Assembly: GCA_964564535.1 (NCBI GenBank)
Contig: CAZMBH010000014.1
Coordinates: 1-19,316 of the forward strand
Source: GWC2-37-13 sp964564535
GTDB lineage: Bacteria; Patescibacteriota; Microgenomatia; UBA1406; GWC2-37-13
Direction of reading: 5' to 3'
Length of the DNA: 19,316 nucleotides
The notes under the pieces are model-generated. The model had not been told where the DNA came from. It saw only the letters and a program-made list of their open reading frames with translations, and made no database searches. The first letter of the stretch is position 1, and the number at the start of each line of letters is the position of its first letter. Of the stretch, positions 13,285 through 19,179 are shown piece by piece. A program made the translations under genes and the position numbers.

Positions 13285-14388
13285 ATGAAAAAAGCCATAG
13301 ATGTGTACTATGTTCCTTGGATCAAACCGTTAAAAATGTATGTTTCCAACCATATTGAATTGGCTTGGAAAAAACCATCTCTTCACCGGATGATGTCCAA
13401 TGAAAATCCGATTCCTCCGTCATTAAAAGTTTTAAAAACTATTGCAAAATACAGCAAGATCGCCAACCGCTATCCTGACCAAGGTTTAATTATCCGGGGA
13501 AAGATCGCAAAAATGAATGGTTTGGAAGGACCGGAAAATGTCGTTCTCGGTAACGGGTCGAGTGAAGTCTATGATATGATCTACCGGGCTTTTCTTCGTC
13601 CAGGAGATGAGGTGATTCAACAAACACCATGTTTCGGAATTTATAAATTACGATGCGATCTTTTTGGTGGAAAAATTATCTCTGTTCCAATGGAATACCG
13701 GGATAAAAAAATGATCTACGATCCAGAAGGAATTATTAAGGCGATAACCGATAAAACAAAAGTGATTGTGATTGCCAATCCAAATAACCCAACCGGTAAT
13801 TTCATGGATGAGAAAGATTTTGTCCGGATTGCCGAGCTTGGAATTCCATTCGTAATTGATGAAGCATATATCGAATATGCCGGTTTAAAAAAATCCTTGG
13901 CAAAGCTTACTAAAAGATTCAAAAATGTCATAATCACCAGAACCATGTCAAAGGCCTATGGACTAGCCGGATTAAGATTTGGTTATTTACTGGCAGATAA
14001 AGAAGTGGCTATGAAAATTGCCGCAAGTCTTCTCCCTTGGAACGTGGGAACGATTACAATGTGGGCAGCTCTTACCGGATTTGAAGATCAAAAGGGATTA
14101 GCTCAGCGGGTTAAATTTAATAATAGTCAAGCGGCTTTTATTGAAAAAGAGATGAATAAAATTCCGGGAATAGTTGTTTTTCCAACCAGAGCCAACTATG
14201 TATTGTTTGACGCAGGAGCTACCGGAAAAACAGGTGAAGATGTCCTTAAATTCGCCCAAAAAAAAGGCCTTATCCTCAGGGGTGATAAGCCAAAGTACGG
14301 AAGCGAAGGCTGGTTCAGAGTCACCATCGGAACAAATCAAGAGAATAAATTATTTATTAAAGTAATGAAAGAGTTTTTTTCAAAGTAA
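13285..14388 (+). CDS. Class I/II aminotransferase, HisC-like
   Basis: A 367-residue PLP-dependent aminotransferase of fold type I with histidinol-phosphate aminotransferase character. Visible features: the N-terminal MMSNENPIPPS (substrate region), NRYPDQG, NGSSEVYDMI (PLP phosphate contact), NPNNPTG at 165-171, DEAYIEY from 192, and the PLP lysine Lys223 in TMSKAYGLAGLRFGY with the carboxylate-binding Arg231 type residue. A C-terminal Arg lies in GWFRVTIGT. No other histidine-biosynthesis gene is present in the window, so it may act on another amino acid or a sugar-derived ketone. It starts 2 bases after the transaldolase stop, so the two are surely co-transcribed. Confidence 0.88.
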   Translation: MKKAIDVYYVPWIKPLKMYVSNHIELAWKKPSLHRMMSNENPIPPSLKVLKTIAKYSKIANRYPDQGLIIRGKIAKMNGLEGPENVVLGNGSSEVYDMIYRAFLRPGDEVIQQTPCFGIYKLRCDLFGGKIISVPMEYRDKKMIYDPEGIIKAITDKTKVIVIANPNNPTGNFMDEKDFVRIAELGIPFVIDEAYIEYAGLKKSLAKLTKRFKNVIITRTMSKAYGLAGLRFGYLLADKEVAMKIAASLLPWNVGTITMWAALTGFEDQKGLAQRVKFNNSQAAFIEKEMNKIPGIVVFPTRANYVLFDAGATGKTGEDVLKFAQKKGLILRGDKPKYGSEGWFRVTIGTNQENKLFIKVMKEFFSK

Positions 14389-14404
14389 ATAAAATAAATA
14401 AACT

Positions 14405-15265
14405 ATGGGTATAGCTATGGGATTAGCGACGATGATGGGTTGGGGGGTAGCAATATTTTTTGAAGCGATTGCCAATCGCAAGACAAAAAATTTTATTGTT
14501 CTTTTTTGGATGGAACTTTTTGGTTTAATTCTCGGTTTGTTTTATTTTTTTTATAAATTTTCCTCCTTTAATTTTAACCTAATCTATCATTATCTACCTC
14601 AGATCGCTATTATTGCCCTATTGCAGATATTTGGCTATCTTTCTTTTTATAAAGGTTTGGCTAAGGCTCAGGTATCTTTGGTCAGCTCTATTGCCACTTG
14701 TTGGGGTCTTGTGACTGCTACCTTAGGAATAATATTTTTGAAAGAAACTTTGAAAATTAATCAGATATTGGCAATTTTATTTATTGTTGTTGGCATCATT
14801 TTAACCTCAATAAATATTAATGACCTTATAACTAACAAAAAAATTAAACTTTTAACAGGTGTTAAAGAAGGACTCATGGCAATGGCTGGCTGGGGAATTT
14901 CTTTATTTATGCTTGCATCTTTAACCAAGACAATGGGTTGGTTTTTACCGGCTATAAGTTTTCGCTTTTTTCTTCTGGTATTTTTATTTATTTATATGTT
15001 TTTTACAAAAGAAGATTTTATCGAAAAAAAAGTTAAGTTTCCTTTGTTAATATTAGTTTTGATTGGTATTTTCGATATGGGAGCGTTTCTCACCTATTCT
15101 ATAGGGGCATCAGGATCTTTTTCCTCAATCGTTGCTCCAATCGGAAGTGCTTATGCATTAGTAACAATTATCCTGGCTAAGATTTTTTTGAAAGAAAAGA
15201 TTAAACCCAATCAATACTTCGGCATTGCCGGCATCCTTGCCGGACTTGTTCTTATCTCTCTATGA
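14405..15265 (+). CDS. EamA/DMT superfamily transporter
   Basis: A 286-residue membrane protein with about ten helices in two EamA repeats (about 1-138 and 152-286). The repeat-end signatures are LGIIFLKETLKINQILAILF in the first and AKIFLKEKIKPNQYFGIAGI in the second, both the E-x-(5,7)-Q-x-x-G pattern of drug/metabolite transporters. Its substrate is unknown: members export amino acids, sugars or metabolites. It begins 16 bases after the aminotransferase stop and overlaps the alkyltransferase start by 4 bases (ATGA), so it lies in the same operon. Export of the product of the preceding two enzymes is an inference only. Confidence 0.88.
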   Translation: MGIAMGLATMMGWGVAIFFEAIANRKTKNFIVLFWMELFGLILGLFYFFYKFSSFNFNLIYHYLPQIAIIALLQIFGYLSFYKGLAKAQVSLVSSIATCWGLVTATLGIIFLKETLKINQILAILFIVVGIILTSININDLITNKKIKLLTGVKEGLMAMAGWGISLFMLASLTKTMGWFLPAISFRFFLLVFLFIYMFFTKEDFIEKKVKFPLLILVLIGIFDMGAFLTYSIGASGSFSSIVAPIGSAYALVTIILAKIFLKEKIKPNQYFGIAGILAGLVLISL

Positions 15266-15573
15266 ATTTCAAAGAAAAAATTTATAAAATTTGTAATTCT
15301 ATTCCCAAAGGCAAAGTGGCAACATATGGGCAACTTGCCCGCCTGGTTGGAAAACCAAAAACTTCCCGGGCGGTAGGCGTTTTTATGAAAAATAACCCCG
15401 ATGCTCCTATGGTTCCCTGTCACCGGGTTGTTGCCAGCGATGGAAAACTTACCGGTTACTCAGGTGTTGGAGGAATTGCTCAAAAGAAAAAAATGCTGAT
15501 CAGTGAAGGAGTATCATTTAAAAATGATAAAGTTAATCTTTCCGTGTCGAGGTGGAAAAGGGGTTGGTTATAG
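15262..15573 (+). CDS. MGMT-type O6-alkylguanine-DNA alkyltransferase domain protein
   Basis: A 103-residue protein made up only of the DNA-binding/active-site domain of methylguanine methyltransferase. The winged-helix part reads IPKGKVATYGQLARLVGKP, with the base-flipping Arg36 in TSRAVG. The acceptor Cys53 sits in the intact PCHRVV motif, followed by GKLTGYSGVGG. It lacks the N-terminal domain of Ada/Ogt, as many short bacterial and CPR versions do. The Cys is present, so it is not an alkyltransferase-like protein, in which Cys is replaced. It overlaps the EamA gene by 4 bases. It repairs O6-alkylguanine by irreversible transfer of the alkyl group to its own Cys. Confidence 0.92.
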   Translation: MNFKEKIYKICNSIPKGKVATYGQLARLVGKPKTSRAVGVFMKNNPDAPMVPCHRVVASDGKLTGYSGVGGIAQKKKMLISEGVSFKNDKVNLSVSRWKRGWL

Positions 15574-15580
15574 ACTAAAT

Positions 15581-15643
15581 ACCGTGAATATTGGTGAAAA
15601 TAGACATAAATTCACGATATATTGACAAAACACCGTGAATATT
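15581..15643. promoter_or_regulatory. Three-site operator upstream of fic
   Basis: ACCGTGAATATT occurs at 15581-15592 and again, identically, at 15632-15643. An inverted, 9-of-12 match (TAAATTCACGAT) lies at 15607-15618. The sites start 26 and 25 bases apart, and the last falls inside the fic promoter between -35 and -10, where a bound protein would block RNA polymerase. Confidence 0.6.
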
Positions 15644-15650
15644 ATATCAT
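15622..15650 (+). promoter_or_regulatory. fic promoter
   Basis: TTGACA (15622-15627), 17 bases, TATCAT (15645-15650). The ATG at 15660 is 9 bases past the -10, so the leader is at most a few bases. Confidence 0.55.
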
Positions 15651-15659
15651 TCCCATCAT

Positions 15660-16541
15660 ATGGCATTAACAAAAAATGTTAAATCAGAGATAGATAGGCT
15701 CAAACGAGAATATGACTCTTTAAAAAAGAATAAGGAATCTCTTTTGGATATAATATTTGAAGCAGAGCTTCCTGAATCAGTCTATAATTCTAATGCAATT
15801 GAAAACTCTACTCTGACCATTGCTGAAACAGAAAAAATTCTGCTTGAACTTGACGTTTCTCGTAATATTTCGCTTAGAGAAATATTTGAAGCAAAAAATT
15901 TAGCCAGGGTGTTTGAATACATTAAAAGCAAAATTAATTCTAAAAATCTAGACATTGAGTTGATTTTATTTTTTCATAAAATGCTTATTTCAAATATAGA
16001 TGACAATATTTCTGGCCGATTTCGTAAACAATATGAATTTGTTCGAATTGGAACTCATATTGCACCGGCGCCAGAGCACATTGAGGCAATGATTGATGCA
16101 ATGATTTTGGAGTATTCAAGTAATCAAACTACTTATTTTTTAGAAAAAATTTCTCAATTTCATCTAAATTTTGAAAGCATCCATCCATTTAATGACGGTA
16201 ATGGTAGAATCGGACGAGTTCTTATAAACTATCAACTTATGCAGTTAGGCTTTCCGCCAATTATTATCCGAGATAAAGAAAAAACGATCTATTATGAGGG
16301 TTTTAAAGAATATAGGGAGAAAAGGAAAAATATTACTATGGAAAAAGTCTTAACTTTAGCCCTATTGGAATCATTTCACAAAAGAATTACATATCTAAAG
16401 GGGGATTCTGCCATCCGCCTTTCCGAATATGCACAAAATACTAATCAACCATTAAAAATTTTATTAAATAAAGCGAAAAGACAAACAATACCAGCTTTTA
16501 GAGAAAAAGGGGTTTGGAAAATCAGTAATTATGAAAAATGA
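15660..16541 (+). CDS. Fic family protein with self-inhibitory motif and C-terminal helix-turn-helix
   Basis: A 293-residue Fic-domain protein, an enzyme class that usually transfers AMP from ATP to a target protein hydroxyl. The active motif HPFNDGNGR (His175 to Arg183) is complete. The N-terminal inhibitory motif S-x-x-x-E-N is SNAIEN (44-49), so it is a class II, self-inhibited Fic. The flap and P-loop-like neighbours (GRFRKQYEFVRIG) are present. Residues about 250-290 (AIRLSEYAQNTNQPLKILL and the following KRQTIPAFREKG) look like a DNA-binding helix-turn-helix with a short wing. Combined with the repeated sites in its promoter, this suggests autoregulation. The TPR gene overlaps its 3' end by 11 bases. 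The target protein is unknown. Confidence 0.92.
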   Translation: MALTKNVKSEIDRLKREYDSLKKNKESLLDIIFEAELPESVYNSNAIENSTLTIAETEKILLELDVSRNISLREIFEAKNLARVFEYIKSKINSKNLDIELILFFHKMLISNIDDNISGRFRKQYEFVRIGTHIAPAPEHIEAMIDAMILEYSSNQTTYFLEKISQFHLNFESIHPFNDGNGRIGRVLINYQLMQLGFPPIIIRDKEKTIYYEGFKEYREKRKNITMEKVLTLALLESFHKRITYLKGDSAIRLSEYAQNTNQPLKILLNKAKRQTIPAFREKGVWKISNYEK

Positions 16542-17037
16542 AAAGACTTTTGTTAAAAAGTTAATAAAACAAGCTGATAAATACCTTGAGTTGGCTCGAT
16601 GGGAAGAAGCGGAAAAAATTCTTCGCCAGGCAATAAAAATTGATCAAAATAATCCTGAGGCTTATTATCTCTTAGGCGAAGCATTATGTAAACAAGAGCA
16701 ATTTATTGAATCAATCAACTTTTTATCTAAAGCTAATAATATTATTCCAAATAATTCGAAAATTTTACATCTTTTGGGTTGGACTTATTTTATGAATGGT
16801 AATTCTGATACTGGAAGAAAGTTCATGAATAAAGCTTATTATCTTGATCCTGAAGATATTCAATTACTATGTGATATAGCCGTACTTGAAAATAAAGAAG
16901 GAAATGAAGATCAGGCTCTGATATTTATAAATAGAGCCTTAGAACTTGACCCTGTTAACGAAATGGCTAAAGAAGTACTTCAAGTTATTTTATATTTTAA
17001 AGAGCTTCGCTCAAAGCTTGTAAATAAGGTTAATTAA
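16531..17037 (+). CDS. Tetratricopeptide-repeat protein
   Basis: A 168-residue soluble protein made of about four TPR units: residues about 14-47 (LELARWEEAEKILRQAIKID), 48-81 (NPEAYYLLGEALCKQEQFIE), 82-115 and 116-149 (EGNEDQALIFINRALELDP), followed by a short basic tail. TPR proteins act as docking scaffolds. Its start overlaps the end of fic by 11 bases in another frame, which implies translational coupling. It could present a target to the Fic enzyme, or simply be an unrelated neighbour. No signal peptide is visible, so it should act in the cytoplasm with Fic. Confidence 0.88.
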   Translation: MKNEKTFVKKLIKQADKYLELARWEEAEKILRQAIKIDQNNPEAYYLLGEALCKQEQFIESINFLSKANNIIPNNSKILHLLGWTYFMNGNSDTGRKFMNKAYYLDPEDIQLLCDIAVLENKEGNEDQALIFINRALELDPVNEMAKEVLQVILYFKELRSKLVNKVN

Positions 17038-17055
17038 TAAATTAATATTAATTAT

Positions 17056-17088
17056 GACCTGTTTATAGGTCTTGACAAGAGACCTGTT
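17056..17088. promoter_or_regulatory. Operator of the toxin-antitoxin operon
   Basis: GACCT (17056-17060), six bases, AGGTC (17067-17071) form a palindrome directly against the -35, and GACCTGTT is repeated at 17081-17088 in the promoter spacer. This is the usual layout for autorepression by an antitoxin or antitoxin-toxin complex. Confidence 0.6.
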
Positions 17089-17100
17089 GATTGTTATTAT
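17072..17100 (+). promoter_or_regulatory. Promoter of the toxin-antitoxin operon
   Basis: TTGACA (17072-17077), 17 bases, TATTAT (17095-17100) with an extended TG. It is close to consensus. Transcription should start near 17107, four bases before the antitoxin ATG. Confidence 0.65.
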
Positions 17101-17110
17101 TATTACTATT

Positions 17111-17350
17111 ATGAATACAATATCTATTTCCCAACTCAAAATTAATCCATCTAAAGCAATTGGAGAAGCATTATATTATCCGCTTGCTGTTGAAAATCGT
17201 AATAAAATTGAAGGATATTTATTGGGTAAAGATCTTTATGAGAAGATCGTTTTTTTCATTGAAGACAATATTGATAGGAGGGCTGTCGAAGCAACTGATT
17301 TTACAAAGGGAGAAGATTTTGACAAGGTTTTAAAAGAACTTAATATATGA
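17111..17350 (+). CDS. Phd/YefM-type antitoxin
   Basis: A 79-residue antitoxin starting at ATG 17111. A longer frame from a TTG at 17072 is excluded because that codon is the -35 box. The N-terminal ISISQLKINPSKAIGEAL followed by YPLAVENRNKIEGYLLGKDLYEKI has the Phd/YefM DNA-binding fold pattern (S-x-S-x-L-x-x-N-P-S-x-x-I, then a strand with NR-x-K and YL). The C-terminal tail (EATDFTKGEDFDKVLKELN) would be the unstructured part that wraps the toxin. Its stop overlaps the toxin start by 4 bases. It should bind the GACCT operator and repress its own operon. Confidence 0.82.
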   Translation: MNTISISQLKINPSKAIGEALYYPLAVENRNKIEGYLLGKDLYEKIVFFIEDNIDRRAVEATDFTKGEDFDKVLKELNI

Positions 17351-17610
17351 AGATAATAGTTTCTTCAAGAGCTAAAAAAGAATTAAGCAGGATTCCCAAG
17401 ATTGATCAAATCGCTATTGCTGGAAGAATTCGTTCCTTATTAGAAAAATCAGTAATAAATGAAGCAAAGCTTTCCGGTTATAAAGATATTTTTCGTGTAC
17501 GAGTTGGAAACTATCGGATTGTTTATAGAAAAACTTCACAAGAAATTCATATCGTATTAATTCATCATCGTAAAGACGTCTATCGAATCGTTAATCAACT
17601 CCTAAAATAA
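17347..17610 (+). CDS. RelE/ParE superfamily toxin
   Basis: An 87-residue toxin of the RelE fold. The core strands KLSGYKDIFRVRVGNYRIVYR and HIVLIHHRKDVYRIVN carry residues that line up with the E. coli RelE catalytic set: Arg57 (Arg61), Arg75 (Arg81) and Tyr79 (Tyr87). This favours ribosome-dependent mRNA cleavage over gyrase poisoning by ParE. It begins inside the antitoxin stop (ATGA), the normal coupling. A hairpin terminator follows at 17624. The gene appears intact. Whether it is active cannot be told from sequence alone. Confidence 0.85.
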   Translation: MKIIVSSRAKKELSRIPKIDQIAIAGRIRSLLEKSVINEAKLSGYKDIFRVRVGNYRIVYRKTSQEIHIVLIHHRKDVYRIVNQLLK

Positions 17611-17623
17611 AAATAACCCCAAT

Positions 17624-17656
17624 GCTCCGGTTCATGCCTAACCGAGCTGTTTTATA
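17624..17656. terminator. Hairpin between the convergent toxin and ridA genes
   Basis: GCTC(C)GGTT and AACCGAGC (17640-17647) pair with one bulge and a 7-base loop, followed by TGTTTTATAATT. It probably ends the toxin-antitoxin transcript and, being palindromic, may also serve the minus-strand cysM-ridA unit. Confidence 0.5.
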
Positions 17657-17670
17657 ATTCTTGTTGTAAT

Positions 17671-18045
17671 TTACTTAATAGCAATCATGCTTATTTCAAT
17701 TGTTGCTCCCATTGGTAATTCTTTTACTACTACAGTTTCTCGTGCCGGATAAGGTTGAGTAAAATATTTTTTATATACTTTATTAACCTTTCCAAAATTT
17801 GCCCACTCCGTAATATATAAAGTAGCCTTGACAACATTATTAAATGTGACATTAGCTGATTTTAATATTTCTAGTAAATTTTTCATTACCTGATGTGTCT
17901 GCTCTTCAATAGTTCCTTTTAATAATTTTCCATCTGGTGTTATATGAATTTGACCAGAAGTAAAAATAAAATTACAATGCATAATTCCATGCGAGTATGG
18001 TCCAATTGCTTTTGGCATCTTTGATGTTGAAATATTTATTTTCAT
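17671..18045 (-). CDS. ridA: RidA (YjgF/YER057c/UK114) reactive-intermediate deaminase
   Basis: A 124-residue protein. It hydrolyses enamine/imine intermediates such as 2-aminoacrylate released by PLP enzymes. Landmarks: AIGPYSHGI (13-21), FTSGQIHI (28-35), the carboxylate-binding Arg102 in YPARETVVV, and Glu117 in IEISMIAIK, all the residues of active RidA. The start is ATG 18045, set 8 bases after an SD of AAGGAGGTGA type, the best SD in the window; the GTG at 18054 lies within that SD and is rejected. It follows cysM on the same strand (gap about 46 bases). CysM makes an aminoacrylate intermediate, so the pair is functionally sensible. Confidence 0.92.
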   Translation of the reverse strand: MKINISTSKMPKAIGPYSHGIMHCNFIFTSGQIHITPDGKLLKGTIEEQTHQVMKNLLEILKSANVTFNNVVKATLYITEWANFGKVNKVYKKYFTQPYPARETVVVKELPMGATIEISMIAIK

Positions 18046-18091
18046 AATAATCACCTCCTTTTTAATTTTTTTGCTATCTCCTTATAAAACA

Positions 18092-18994
18092 TTATGGAAA
18101 AAGTGTTGAACTTATGTATCTGTCACCACGATCTGGAAAAATAGTAACGATCGTACCATGTTTGATGATTTTGGCAATTTCCATTGCTCCCCACAGGGCT
18201 GCTCCTGATGATATCCCAACAGAAATACCTTCTTTTTTGAAGATATCGCGGGCCAGTTCAAATGCAAGATCATCATTATTTATAACCAACTTCATATCCA
18301 GTCTACTTTCTTCATATATAGGTGGATTGTATGCGAGCATATTGCGTAAACCTTGTATTTTAGACCCTGGCATTGGCTCAATCCCGATAATTTGTATCTT
18401 TTTGTTAAATTCTTTTAGTTTTTTTCCAACCCCCATTAGAGTACCTCCAGTACCCATGCCCGCTACAAAGTGGGTGATTTCATGATTATCCTTAATAATT
18501 TCTGCTCCAGTTGTCTCATAATGAGCCAGTGCATTTGCTTTATTACTAAATTGATCAAGCGTCGTATATTGTTTGGGGTTTTCATCTACCATCTTCCTGG
18601 CGACTTCTATTGCATAGTTTGTGCCTTTTTTTCCATCGGTTAATACAATTTCTGCCCCATATGCCGTGAGTAATTTTTTTCTTTCAAGAGAAACACTTTC
18701 GGGCATGACAGCCACGAATTTAAAATTATATATCGCAGAAATCATTGCTAATCCAATTCCGGTGTTACCACTGGTGGCTTCAATAATTTTTCTTTCTTTA
18801 TTTAATAACCTTCTATTTCTAGCCTTGTTGATCATATAAAGAGCTATCCTATCCTTAATCGAACCACCTGGATTACTTCCTTCAAGTTTGGCTAGAATCT
18901 TTACTTTAGAATTCGGTGAATACCTTTTTAATTCAACTATCGGCGTATTGCCGATTGTTTGTAAAATAGTTATATTTTTCATAATTTTATCCAT
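18092..18994 (-). CDS. cysM: Cysteine synthase, CysM-like
   Basis: A 300-residue PLP enzyme of the cysteine synthase/cystathionine beta-synthase fold. It joins O-acetylserine (or O-phosphoserine) with sulfide or thiosulfate to make cysteine. Motifs: IGNTPIVEL, the PLP lysine Lys47 in NPGGSIKDRIA, TSGNTG (74-79), GMGTGGTLMGVG (179-190) and SSGAALWG. The C-terminal FPDRGDRYISST matches CysM (GDRYLST) better than CysK (SGERYLST). The start is ATG 18994: GGAGGG (19007-19002) is the SD, 7 bases upstream. A longer frame from a TTG at 19060 would translate the terminator and is rejected. It heads the cysM-ridA unit, and its 5' region is a probable attenuator. Confidence 0.92.
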   Translation of the reverse strand: MDKIMKNITILQTIGNTPIVELKRYSPNSKVKILAKLEGSNPGGSIKDRIALYMINKARNRRLLNKERKIIEATSGNTGIGLAMISAIYNFKFVAVMPESVSLERKKLLTAYGAEIVLTDGKKGTNYAIEVARKMVDENPKQYTTLDQFSNKANALAHYETTGAEIIKDNHEITHFVAGMGTGGTLMGVGKKLKEFNKKIQIIGIEPMPGSKIQGLRNMLAYNPPIYEESRLDMKLVINNDDLAFELARDIFKKEGISVGISSGAALWGAMEIAKIIKHGTIVTIFPDRGDRYISSTLFP

Positions 18995-19018
18995 AAAAAA
19001 ACCCTCCATTTCGGAGGG
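18995..19018 (-). terminator. Attenuator terminator overlapping the cysM SD
   Basis: Minus strand CCCTCC (19018-19013), loop GAAAT, GGAGGG (19007-19002), then seven T's and directly the cysM ATG. It has the form of an intrinsic terminator, and its 3' arm is also the cysM SD, so the same hairpin would block both RNA synthesis and translation. Confidence 0.8.
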
Positions 19019-19052
19019 CAATTCGTCACAAAACAGACCCTCCGTCAGGAGG
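19013..19052 (-). promoter_or_regulatory. Alternative hairpins 1:2 and 2:3 of the cysM leader
   Basis: Segment 1 CCTCC (19052-19048) pairs with segment 2 GGAGG (19043-19039), a 4-base loop containing the leader stop TGA. Segment 2, extended as CGGAGGG (19044-19038), pairs with segment 3 CCCTCCG (19018-19012), 7 pairs with a 19-base loop. Pairing 2:3 excludes the 3:4 terminator. This is the classic 1:2, 2:3, 3:4 attenuator plan. Confidence 0.7.
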
Positions 19053-19092
19053 CTATACAAACGTAATTTGATACTAATGTCTGTTTTTTCAT
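19045..19092 (-). CDS. Putative cysM leader peptide (15 aa, one Cys)
   Basis: ATG at 19092 to TGA at 19047-19045 encodes MKKQTLVSNYVCIAS. The Cys codon (TGT, 19059-19057) is the twelfth, four codons before the stop. The stop lies between hairpin segments 1 and 2. A promoter -10 (TATACT) ends 8 bases upstream of the ATG, so the transcript would start almost at the ATG, as for other genes here. A ribosome stalled at the Cys codon would cover segment 1 and let 2:3 form; one that reaches the stop would cover 2 and let the terminator form. Short ORFs arise by chance, and only one Cys codon is present, so this is a strong hypothesis, not a proven gene. Confidence 0.55.
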   Translation of the reverse strand: MKKQTLVSNYVCIAS

Positions 19093-19100
19093 GTAAATAA

Positions 19101-19128
19101 AGTATATATTAATCATCTTTAAATTCAA
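19101..19128 (-). promoter_or_regulatory. Promoter of the cysM leader
   Basis: Minus strand TTGAAT (19128-19123), 16 bases, TATACT (19106-19101), ending 8 bases before the leader ATG. No better promoter is seen between here and cysM. Confidence 0.55.
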
Positions 19129-19140
19129 GAACAAACTGGA

Positions 19141-19158
19141 TTCCCGCCTCCGCGGGAA
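19141..19158. repeat. TTCCCGC...GCGGGAA palindromic repeat
   Basis: TTCCCGC, loop CTCC, GCGGGAA, flanked by CTGGA and TGACAAA. It is of the ATTCCCGC/GCGGGAATGAC dispersed-repeat type I have seen in many bacterial genomes. It lies between the cysM leader promoter and the dusB-like end and may form a terminator-like RNA hairpin, though no T run follows. Confidence 0.6.
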
Positions 19159-19179
19159 TGACAAATAAGATATAAAGAG

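Noticed and set aside
17072..17110. Longer antitoxin starting at TTG 17072
   Set aside because: That codon is the -35 box of its own promoter, and the Phd fold begins at ISISQL.
18995..19060. N-terminal extension of CysM starting at a TTG at 19060
   Set aside because: It would translate the terminator hairpin, and family alignment by eye starts near MKNITILQTIGNTP. The ATG at 18994 has an SD.
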